From the NCBI GenBank assembly GCA_021604665.1, contig BQJK01000002.1, positions 372,001 through 436,000 on the forward strand: 64,000 nt of DNA, written 5' to 3'. The position numbers and the translations under genes are program-made. The stretch is from Rhodomicrobium sp. Its GTDB lineage: Bacteria > Pseudomonadota > Alphaproteobacteria > Rhizobiales > HXMU1428-3. The notes beneath the pieces were generated by a model, which had not been told where the DNA came from, ran no database searches, and saw only the letters and a list, made by a program, of their open reading frames with translations. Below are positions 10,601 through 18,179 of the stretch, piece after piece. Positions within the stretch are counted from its first letter, which is position 1, and each line of letters starts with the position of its first letter.

Positions 10601-12960
10601 AAGCCCCGCGCAAACTGACTGTTGCCATGGACCTGCCGGAAAAACACGGTGCGAACCAAGAGCTGACTTTGCCGCTTACAGTTACCGGCCTCACCCCGGG
10701 TGAAAAAGCCTATGCGGTGATTGCAGCGGTTGATGAGGGCATACTAAGCCTGACCCATTATGAGAGCCCGCGGCCTGATAAGTATTTTTATGGCCAACGC
10801 CGGTTGTCTGGTCAAATCAGGGATGTTTATGGCCATTTAATTGATGGGATGAATGGTGCTGCTGGCAATATACGCTCTGGCGGTGATGCGGGCGGGCTTG
10901 ATATGCAAGGCGCACCGAATAGCATTAAGCCGGTGGCGCTCTACTCTGGCATAGTTGATGTTGATGACGATGGCAAAGCGATTGTTAAATTTGCGCTGCC
11001 GCAATTTAATGGCTCATTGCGCGTTATGGTGACTGCCTGGAGCGAATCAAAGCTTGGTACTGCAGAGACATCTCTTATCGTGCGAGACCCTGTTGTGATG
11101 CTCTCGAGCATGCCGCTATTTTTAACGAAGGGTGATCAATCGAGGTTGTTCCTTTCTATTGATAATGTCGATGGGGTTGAGGGGCCTTATAAGCTCTCTA
11201 TCACAAGTTCAGATCAGCTTGGCTTCACTGAAGCTGAAATGGCGGAAACTATTGATCTTGAAAAAGGCAAGCGGGTTAACCTTGCCCTGACATTGAAGGC
11301 TCTTAAAATGGGGGCCGGGAATTTTAAAATTAGCCTGACCCATGAGAGCGGGTTCTCAATATCCCAGAGCAATGATCTATTTGTAAAACCGCCGCAGCCT
11401 GATGCTTCATGGCGGACGGTGAAGATGATGAAGCCGAATGGCGGCAAGCTGACATTCACCGGTGATGTGTTTGCTGATATTATTCCCGAGAGTGCCACAG
11501 GCTCTTTGTCGGTGGGCAATCTTGCCGGGCTTGATGTCGCCGGCATATTTGAAGCGCTTAATCGCTATCCTTATGGCTGCGCAGAACAAACCACCAGCCA
11601 GGCTATGCCCTTGCTTTATGTCTCTCGTATTGCGCCGCTGTATGGCCAATCAATTGCCAAAGACATTCCGAAACGCATTGAAAAAGCGGTTGCGCGGTTG
11701 GCGAGCCTGCAAAATAGTGCTGGCGGTTTTGGGCTTTGGTCGCCGCATCGGGTCGATATGTGGCTAACAGCTTATGTCACTGACTTTCTCACTAGAGCCC
11801 GCGAGCAAAAATTTGACGTGCCGCCAGAAATGATTTCCACGGCTTTGGCGCGGCTTAAAAACTCAGTCAATTTTGCAGCTGATTTCTCAAGCGGCGGTGA
11901 GGATATTGCCTATGCGCTCTATGTGCTTGCCCGTAACGGCGAAGCCAATGTGGGTGACCTTCGCTATTATGCTGATACCAAACTCAAGAACTTCTCGACA
12001 CCGCTTGCCAAGGCGCAGATTGCGGCAGCACTTGCGATGTATGGTGATGTGCCGCGCTCTAAGGCGGCATTTATGACAGCATATACGAGCATACTTGATG
12101 CTGAAGTCGCAGCTGAAGCGGCGGTAGGCACCAGCTATTATCGCCGTGACTATGGCACAAGGCTGAGAGACAGAGCCGCCTTGTTAGCGCTTAGTTCTGA
12201 AGCAAAGCATGCGGCGCTGCCAACAGCTGACCTTATTAAGGCGGTTGTTAATGCGCGGGAGAAGGTGACGTTTACCTCAACACAGGAAAATGCCTGGTTG
12301 CTGCTTGCGGCCAATGCGCTTGAGAAAAATGACCGGGCCATTTTGCTCTCTGTTAATGGTGAGGATCGCACGGGTCTTTACCAGAAGAGCTTTACGCCGC
12401 GCGACCTTGAGGGCACCGGCATAGAGGTGGTTAATAAAAGCGCTGAAGATGTAAGCGCTGTGCTAACTGTGCATGGCTCTAGCGAAAACCCACTACCGGC
12501 TTTTGAGCAGGATATCGGCATTAAGCGTCAGTTCTATTCATTAGAGGGCAAGGAAATCTCTTTATTGAATGCGAAGCAGAATGACCGGGTTGTGGTGGTT
12601 GTGACGATTATTGATAAAGCACATAAGGGTGGGCGGCTGCTGCTTGCAGATCACCTCCCGGCCGGTTTTATGATCGAAAATCCGAACCTTGTAACCGGTA
12701 GTGACCTTAAAAACTTTACCTGGTTAAAACGATCACAGCGCCCGGTTCATCAGAGTTTTCGGGATGATAAGTTTGTAGCGGCGTTTAACCTTCGCTCTGT
12801 TCATAAAAAGGCTGATGACCGCCTCATCAGGGTGGCTTATATCATGCGTGCCGCGCATGAGGGGCGCTATATTCACCCGGCAGCGCATGTTGAAGATATG
12901 TACCGGCCAAATCGTTTTGCCAGAACTGGCGCGCAGAATGTAATTATTGACCGGCAGTAG
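7675..12960 (+). CDS. bacterial alpha-2-macroglobulin (thioester type)
   Basis: 1761 aa; bait/MG architecture, 'YLYAERGVYRPGEEVHLTALLR' and thioester motif CAEQ in 'YPYGCAEQTTSQAMPLLY'; followed by pbpC. Confidence 0.93.
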   Translation: MRAHPLPRSFKILFILTFFVFVVTAIFSLGTSNLKAEGLSFSHSTSNYEAVNYRSRLMKREAKETRTVDDWIRIAIVSLGENPHRSRRAYEAALAIQPDKATLWLELSKTIRTLALDKTQNRARRGFYRDGSGAAFNAYRFAKSEEAQAEALSVLAFFLRGRSYWRPALNAYKASLDLVPNDEIKEVYETLRAEKGFRITNYSINSDLKQPQLCIQFSEALFSRGTEYATFFKVNNQDPDGVRVERRQICLDGFTHGETYDVAVRQGLPSVVGEQLLKSSNLDIYVRDRSPSVRFSSKAYVLPKFGQQGLPLMSVNTDVAGLSLYRVGDRNLVSAVLDGQFQSALSSYDVNQLKDKFGAEVWSGELDIKSKLNDDIKTSVPIQKTMPEMKPGLYVIRAWPKNSKYGESRGTSQWFIISDIGLATVKADNGLYGFARSISDARPLEGVSLRLIAHNNEVLSEAKTDASGMVKFEGGLLRGKGGNRPALLVADRTDEGDYGFVDLTKAAFDLTDRGVGGRAAPGPLDAYLYAERGVYRPGEEVHLTALLRNQLGNGVSNLPLSLVVTRPDGKEHRRISLPDQGAGGRSFSMALIQAAMTGTWRVQAYADVKGKPIGSTSFLVEDYVPERMELTLKSDEGVWSREKKAELKISGAYLYGAAAAKHELRGDFTIVKREAGLPGFKDFSFGLHDEKFLNVHNKLPQLGLLNEKGKTTVELELPDFERPSKPLEARVNIRLLEPGGRQVVRAVNLPVANEKPMIGIRKVSTADEMKTDGKGVFEVVSLDAKAKQTTQKLNWELVKITKDYQWYSQNGRWRYESVVYTNRVAEGVVETDEDGPVKIEMPLKRGQYRLELVSETYNQLAASREFSVDWYAARDADTPDVLEIAANKPSYAVGDQMVLTVKPKAAGKTLVALMNETVLELKEVELGPEGGDVSFDVTEKWGVGTYVVAMHYHRLDASNSQMPGRAIGVKWLKTDEAPRKLTVAMDLPEKHGANQELTLPLTVTGLTPGEKAYAVIAAVDEGILSLTHYESPRPDKYFYGQRRLSGQIRDVYGHLIDGMNGAAGNIRSGGDAGGLDMQGAPNSIKPVALYSGIVDVDDDGKAIVKFALPQFNGSLRVMVTAWSESKLGTAETSLIVRDPVVMLSSMPLFLTKGDQSRLFLSIDNVDGVEGPYKLSITSSDQLGFTEAEMAETIDLEKGKRVNLALTLKALKMGAGNFKISLTHESGFSISQSNDLFVKPPQPDASWRTVKMMKPNGGKLTFTGDVFADIIPESATGSLSVGNLAGLDVAGIFEALNRYPYGCAEQTTSQAMPLLYVSRIAPLYGQSIAKDIPKRIEKAVARLASLQNSAGGFGLWSPHRVDMWLTAYVTDFLTRAREQKFDVPPEMISTALARLKNSVNFAADFSSGGEDIAYALYVLARNGEANVGDLRYYADTKLKNFSTPLAKAQIAAALAMYGDVPRSKAAFMTAYTSILDAEVAAEAAVGTSYYRRDYGTRLRDRAALLALSSEAKHAALPTADLIKAVVNAREKVTFTSTQENAWLLLAANALEKNDRAILLSVNGEDRTGLYQKSFTPRDLEGTGIEVVNKSAEDVSAVLTVHGSSENPLPAFEQDIGIKRQFYSLEGKEISLLNAKQNDRVVVVVTIIDKAHKGGRLLLADHLPAGFMIENPNLVTGSDLKNFTWLKRSQRPVHQSFRDDKFVAAFNLRSVHKKADDRLIRVAYIMRAAHEGRYIHPAAHVEDMYRPNRFARTGAQNVIIDRQ

Positions 12961-12965
12961 GCCCC

Positions 12966-15176
12966 TTGATGAGCAAGCGAGCAGAACCACACACCCCAGC
13001 TGAGCATGCCCCCTTAAATGAGGGCATGCTTATGGCGGCAAGCCCTGAGAGTAAATCATTACTCTATCGCTTAAAGACGGCACGGCTTACTGGCCGCGTT
13101 TACTGGAGCGTATTTTGGGCTGGGCTTGTGGTTGGCTCTCTTCTTGGAATAATTAGCGGCTATCTCTACCTCACCTCTTTGCCGGTTCTTGATCTTCAGG
13201 CTGCCATGAAACGCTCACCTATTGTGGTGGACCGTCATGATCATTTGTTGCGGGCCTTCACAACCGGGGAGGACCGCTGGCGGTTGCCGGTGGCTGCAGA
13301 AGACATTGCACCCCAATATGCGAAGTTGCTGCTAAATTTTGAGGATAAAGGATTTTATACCCATGCAGGCATAGAGCCATTGGCTTTGCTGAGGGCGGCT
13401 AAGCAATGGGCAATGGCTGGGCATATAGTCTCTGGTGGCTCAACGCTGACTATGCAAGTTGCGCGATTAATTGAAGGGCATAGCGGGCGGTCTATTTCGA
13501 TAAAACTACAGCAGATGAAAGCCGCTTTGCAGCTGGAGACGCATCTGACAAAAGATGAGATTTTCTCACTTTATCTGCATCTCACACCATTTGGCGGCAA
13601 TATTGAAGGTGTGCGCGCGGCGTCACTTGCATATTTTGGCAAAGAACCGAAGCGGCTTTCACTGGCTGAGGCAGCGACGCTTGTTGCTATTCCTCAATCC
13701 CCTGAAATGCGGCGTCCAGACAGGTTCCCCAAGCGGGCCATGCGGGCGCGGAACCGGGTTTTAAAACGGGGCTATGAGGCGGGGCTGATCTCTGAAGGGG
13801 ATTATCTTTACGCACGGCGCCAACCTATGACCAAAAGCCGGTTGGCCTTCCCGATGGTTGCACCGCATCTTTCAGAACAGCTTGTGCCTAAGGTTGGGCC
13901 AAGCCATATTGTGCGCACCACCATTTCAAAACATTTACAAGTGAAACTGGAGCGTTTGGCGGCGACCCATGCGGCGCGGCTTGGCAAAGATCTTTCTGCG
14001 GCGATACTGGTGATTGATCATCAGACGGGTGAGGTGCTGGCACATGTGGGGTCGGCAGATTATGAAGATCATGATCGTTATGGACCGATTGATATGACGC
14101 GCAGCGTGCGCTCGCCCGGCTCTACGCTGAAACCATTTATTTATGGTATGGGGTTTGACGCGGGGCTTGCCCATCCTGAAACGCTTATAGATGATGCCCC
14201 GGTGCGCTATGGTCTTTATGCGCCGAAGAATTTTGATGGCAAGTTTCATGGCACTGTCAGCGTGCGCCAAGCGTTGCAAAAATCACTGAATATACCGGCT
14301 GTGAAAATGTTGTCGGCAATAAAACCGGCCCGTTTTAGCGCGCGCTTTCGCTATGCGGGTCTGCATAAATCTATGCCCTTGAACCTGGCTGTGGCTCTTG
14401 GCGGCGTTGGCTTCACACTGGAGGACCTTGCCCGCTCTTATATGCATATTGCGAACCCCACTCATATTGGTGGACTTAAACGGCTTAGGCAGGCACAGTT
14501 AGCAACGTCCCTAAAAAGGCAGAAGGAGCGCCCGTTGATGAGCGAGCGGGCGGCGTTTTATGTTAGCCATATTCTACGCGGGGCGACGCCGCCTAAAAAT
14601 GCCAAGCCCGGTGCCCTGGCCTATAAAACCGGCACCTCCTATGGCTACCGGGATGGTTGGGCGATTGGTTTTGATGGCCGGCATTTGGTGGCTGTTTGGA
14701 TCGGCCGGCCAGATGGCAGCGCTACCACGAACCTGACGGGCATTGGGGCAGCCGGGCCGCTGTTGTTTGATGCGTTTCAATATATCTCTGAGAAGCGGGC
14801 CCCCTTTGCGCCGCCGCCAGAAGGGGTGATTTTTGCCAATGGGGATGAGTTGCCGCCGCCACTGCGCCATTTTGATAAAAAGCCTTTGCAGCTGCTCTCC
14901 CATCAGGGGCTAAGGGATGGCGGCGATGTGAAAATTGCATTTCCGCCGCCAGGGGCTGAGTTTTTAATGCAGAAACGACAGGCTGGACGGTTTCAAATTG
15001 CATTGAAAGCTTCGGGTGGCACTTTGCCGCTGACATGGCTGGTCAATGGCAAGATGATAAACTCTAAAGCTTATCGCCGCCAAAATAATTATAAGCCTTA
15101 TGAGCGAGGGTTTATTGAGTTTTCTGTAATTGACGCGAAGGGCAAGACGGACCGGGTACAAATTCGCGTTCGCTGA
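12966..15176 (+). CDS. pbpC: penicillin-binding protein 1C
   Basis: GT51 motifs 'FEDKGFYTHAGIEPLALLRA', 'SGGSTLTMQVARL'; transpeptidase 'RSPGSTLKPFIYGMGFD', 'KTGTSYGYRDGWAIGF'; C-terminal domain. Confidence 0.95.
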   Translation: MMSKRAEPHTPAEHAPLNEGMLMAASPESKSLLYRLKTARLTGRVYWSVFWAGLVVGSLLGIISGYLYLTSLPVLDLQAAMKRSPIVVDRHDHLLRAFTTGEDRWRLPVAAEDIAPQYAKLLLNFEDKGFYTHAGIEPLALLRAAKQWAMAGHIVSGGSTLTMQVARLIEGHSGRSISIKLQQMKAALQLETHLTKDEIFSLYLHLTPFGGNIEGVRAASLAYFGKEPKRLSLAEAATLVAIPQSPEMRRPDRFPKRAMRARNRVLKRGYEAGLISEGDYLYARRQPMTKSRLAFPMVAPHLSEQLVPKVGPSHIVRTTISKHLQVKLERLAATHAARLGKDLSAAILVIDHQTGEVLAHVGSADYEDHDRYGPIDMTRSVRSPGSTLKPFIYGMGFDAGLAHPETLIDDAPVRYGLYAPKNFDGKFHGTVSVRQALQKSLNIPAVKMLSAIKPARFSARFRYAGLHKSMPLNLAVALGGVGFTLEDLARSYMHIANPTHIGGLKRLRQAQLATSLKRQKERPLMSERAAFYVSHILRGATPPKNAKPGALAYKTGTSYGYRDGWAIGFDGRHLVAVWIGRPDGSATTNLTGIGAAGPLLFDAFQYISEKRAPFAPPPEGVIFANGDELPPPLRHFDKKPLQLLSHQGLRDGGDVKIAFPPPGAEFLMQKRQAGRFQIALKASGGTLPLTWLVNGKMINSKAYRRQNNYKPYERGFIEFSVIDAKGKTDRVQIRVR

Positions 15177-15218
15177 GTGAGGCTTTTGGCGCCTCACCCC
15201 TACCCCCCCCCTTTTTTT
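15177..15218 (+). terminator. candidate intrinsic terminator after pbpC
   Basis: GTGAGGC-TTTTGGC-GCCTCAC stem followed by a C-rich tract and T7. Confidence 0.5.
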
Positions 15219-15406
15219 CACTCATTTCACATTAAAGTCCAGTCAACTCACTGAGACGTGACAAAATGTTTACGGCCTTTGGCTTGCCTGCTAACGATGC
15301 GCGCTTTAAAGATTAGTCATGCAAATTCATAGCCCTAAAGACTTTCAGGCTCCTGGGCGATTAGTTATCATGGCTGGTGCTGTGCTTAATTTAAGGTTCT
15401 AGCTTT

Positions 15407-16870
15407 ATGTTGCCCTCTGCTGCCTGCTTCTTTAAATTACTCCGCTTTCAGCGGCAAAAGTTAAGTGCTTGCTTGTTTTGGCTGTTGGGGGCTGGGCTTT
15501 TGCTTGTGTCTTTTATTGGCCTGCGGCTCTCTGAATTTTTCTCTTATGAGTACCTTGTAGCTGAGATGCCCTTGCTGGGATTGGTGCTGTTTTTATTTGT
15601 GTGCGGCTGTGGTTTTTTAGGGCTGCGCTATATTCTACTGCGCTTGCCTGACCACCATGCTAGTCGGCACGCCAGCTTTGCGGTTATTGCTGGGATTTTC
15701 CTAATCGGGATTGGCGCGCGCGGGCTTTTATTGCTTAGTGAGCCGGTGCTTGAAGATGATTATCAGCGTTATTTATGGGATGGCGGGGTGCTGGCTGCCG
15801 GGTTAAACCCCTATAAGTACAGCCCGCTTCAAGTGCTTAAGGGGGATGCTCCACCTCGCTACCTTATGCTTAGAAGTGATGCCTACCCGATTGTTGAGCG
15901 GATCAATCACCCTGACCTTAGAACAATCTATCCGCCGGGGGCGGAGGCTGCATTTGCTGGCGCGCACTATTTGTCGCCCTGGTCATTAAGTGGTTGGCGC
16001 GGGGTTATTGTGGCGCTGGAGATTGCTACATTTTTCATTCTGCTTGCTATTCTGAACCATCTTGGGCGGGGCGTGCATTGGGTTTCTCTTTATTGGTGGA
16101 ACCCGCTGGTGATTAAAGAAATGGTGAACTCGGCCCATATGGAGGCGGTGCTGGTGCCGCTGCTTATGGGCGGTGTTTTACTGGTGCTGAAGCGGCGAAT
16201 GGCCGGGGCTTCCCTGCTATTCAGTTTTGCAGCTAGCGTTAAATTCTGGCCGGCATTGTTATTGCCGTTGGTCTGGCGGCAGATGGGGGGGCGACCTTTT
16301 GCCTTGCTGCTCTCTTTAATTATGGCGCTGTTGATTGGGGCTGTAACCATTTGGCCTTATTTGACAAGCGGGTTGAACCAGAGCTCTGGTCTTGTTGCCT
16401 ATGCGCAGGGCTGGAAAACCAATTCGCTGATTTTCCCTTTGATAGAGATGATGGTTAGCAACTGCTTGTTGCTCTTTGATGGGGCGGCTTATGCGCCGCT
16501 TGCGGCGCGTGGCCTGGTGGCTGGCGGCGTGCTGTTGGTTGCAGCGTGGTTCACGATTAAGCCGGGGACCAATGAGCGTGAGCTGTTAGCGCAAGTATTT
16601 GTGCTTGTGTTGTTGATATTCCTTTTCAGCCCGGCGCAATTCCCGTGGTATTTTCTTTGGGTGGCTCCATTTATGGTGATCTACCCCTTGGCATCGCTTT
16701 GCTTACTGGTGCCGATGATGTCTTTTTACTATTTTGGTTTTTATCTGATGGTTCATGATCTTGCTGAGCAATGGCGTTTTCCAGTGACGGCGCTGTCCTG
16801 GTTTTTACCGCTTGCGCTGCTGATATTTGAGATGAAACGATTTAAGGAGCGCCGCTTTGCTCAAGGATAA
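15407..16870 (+). CDS. multi-TM GT-C type glycosyltransferase (DUF2029/GT87-like)
   Basis: Polytopic; 'EDDYQRYLWDGGVLAAGLNPY', 'INHPDLRTIYPPGAEAAFAGAHYLSPWS', 'WWNPLVIKEMVNSAHMEAVLVPLLM'. Confidence 0.75.
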   Translation: MLPSAACFFKLLRFQRQKLSACLFWLLGAGLLLVSFIGLRLSEFFSYEYLVAEMPLLGLVLFLFVCGCGFLGLRYILLRLPDHHASRHASFAVIAGIFLIGIGARGLLLLSEPVLEDDYQRYLWDGGVLAAGLNPYKYSPLQVLKGDAPPRYLMLRSDAYPIVERINHPDLRTIYPPGAEAAFAGAHYLSPWSLSGWRGVIVALEIATFFILLAILNHLGRGVHWVSLYWWNPLVIKEMVNSAHMEAVLVPLLMGGVLLVLKRRMAGASLLFSFAASVKFWPALLLPLVWRQMGGRPFALLLSLIMALLIGAVTIWPYLTSGLNQSSGLVAYAQGWKTNSLIFPLIEMMVSNCLLLFDGAAYAPLAARGLVAGGVLLVAAWFTIKPGTNERELLAQVFVLVLLIFLFSPAQFPWYFLWVAPFMVIYPLASLCLLVPMMSFYYFGFYLMVHDLAEQWRFPVTALSWFLPLALLIFEMKRFKERRFAQG

Positions 16871-17561
16871 GTTCATATCGGTTGTGATACCGGCGCTTAA
16901 TGAGGAAAATGCAATTGGTGACGTGATCCGCGACTTACCGATGTGGATTGACCAGATCATCGTTTCTGACAATGGCTCGAATGATAACACGGCGGCGGTT
17001 GCTGAGCAGCTTGGGGCCCAGGTGGTATTTGAGCTTGAGCCCGGCTATGGCTCTGCCTGTCTGAAAGGCCTCTCTGCTGTTGACCAGCGCGTGGATGTTA
17101 TTGCGTTCATTGATGGTGATTATTCTGACTTCCCGGAAGATATTCATAAAATCGTTGACCCTATTGTAGCGGGTGAGGCTGATTTTGTGCTGGCGAGCCG
17201 AGCGAAAGGATTAGTTCAAAAAGGTGCCCTTACCCCGGCGCAGAAATTTGGCAACTGGTTAGCTACCTGGTTAATGCGCCGCATTTGGGCCGCGCCTTAT
17301 AGTGACCTTGGCCCTTTTCGTGCCATTGATGCGGCGCTGCTAGAGCGCTTGGCGATGGAAGATAGAAACTATGGCTGGACCATTGAAATGCAGATTAAAG
17401 CGGTCTTGGCAGGCGCGCGAATTTTAGAGGTGCCAGCCCGGTACCGGCAGCGCATTGGGGTTTCTAAAATCTCTGGCACTATTAGTGGTTCAGTTAAGGC
17501 GGGATATAAAATTCTTCACACCATTTGGAAATACCGGAAGCTGGAGCGGCCACAAATGTAA
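16857..17561 (+). CDS. GT2 family glycosyltransferase (polyprenyl-phosphate mannose synthase-like)
   Basis: 'FISVVIPALNEENAIGDVIRDLP', 'DNGSNDNTAAVAEQLGAQVVFELEPGYGSACLKGL', 'FIDGDYSDFPED'; overlaps the preceding gene. Confidence 0.88.
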   Translation: MLKDKFISVVIPALNEENAIGDVIRDLPMWIDQIIVSDNGSNDNTAAVAEQLGAQVVFELEPGYGSACLKGLSAVDQRVDVIAFIDGDYSDFPEDIHKIVDPIVAGEADFVLASRAKGLVQKGALTPAQKFGNWLATWLMRRIWAAPYSDLGPFRAIDAALLERLAMEDRNYGWTIEMQIKAVLAGARILEVPARYRQRIGVSKISGTISGSVKAGYKILHTIWKYRKLERPQM

Positions 17562-17600
17562 AGACAGGCAGTGAGCGCTTGTTTCTATAGTAACCAAGCG

Positions 17601-18158
17601 TTACGGGGTTTTGCGCCAAAGTTGTTTGCTGTTTAAGAGCTTGCCCCAATGGTCATTATAGGGGTGCACATAAGGGGTGGCACCCTGGTTATTGATGAGT
17701 GGCTTGCTGTGATTGGCCCAACCAAAGACGCCTTCTTTTAAATTATATATGTCTTTAGCGCCATTTTGCTTCAGAGCACCTGCCAGATAAGCGGCCATTT
17801 TGCTAGAGCGCACGCCAACTGAGCAATAGAAAATAACGGTTTTGCCATCAACCTTCTGACCCCAGTTTTCAAGAACAGTAGATTTCCAGCTGCCGGGGCT
17901 GAGGCGATGCGCCCCTTTAATATGGCTGACCGCAAATTCATCCGGCTCCCGCACATCAAACAGGATCACATCTTCTGGTGTCTCTTGCCGCAACATATCC
18001 AGCTGCTGGCGGTTAATATGGCGCACATCGTCATAGTCTTTCTCGATTTGCTGGTGAATGGCCGGGAGATTAAACTCTGCCGCTTTCGATGAGTTTGGCA
18101 TGGAACTGAGTAATGCCGTTGTGATAAGTGCCGCTAAGGCTGTGATCTTATTTCTCAT
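17601..18158 (-). CDS. exported rhodanese-like sulfurtransferase
   Basis: Signal peptide MRNKITALAALITTALLSSMPNSSKA; 'VILFDVREPDEFAVSHIKGAHRLSPG', active-site loop 'IFYCSVGVRSSKMA'. Confidence 0.85.
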   Translation of the reverse strand: MRNKITALAALITTALLSSMPNSSKAAEFNLPAIHQQIEKDYDDVRHINRQQLDMLRQETPEDVILFDVREPDEFAVSHIKGAHRLSPGSWKSTVLENWGQKVDGKTVIFYCSVGVRSSKMAAYLAGALKQNGAKDIYNLKEGVFGWANHSKPLINNQGATPYVHPYNDHWGKLLNSKQLWRKTP

Positions 18159-18179
18159 GTTGGCGGCACCTCTGATGGA

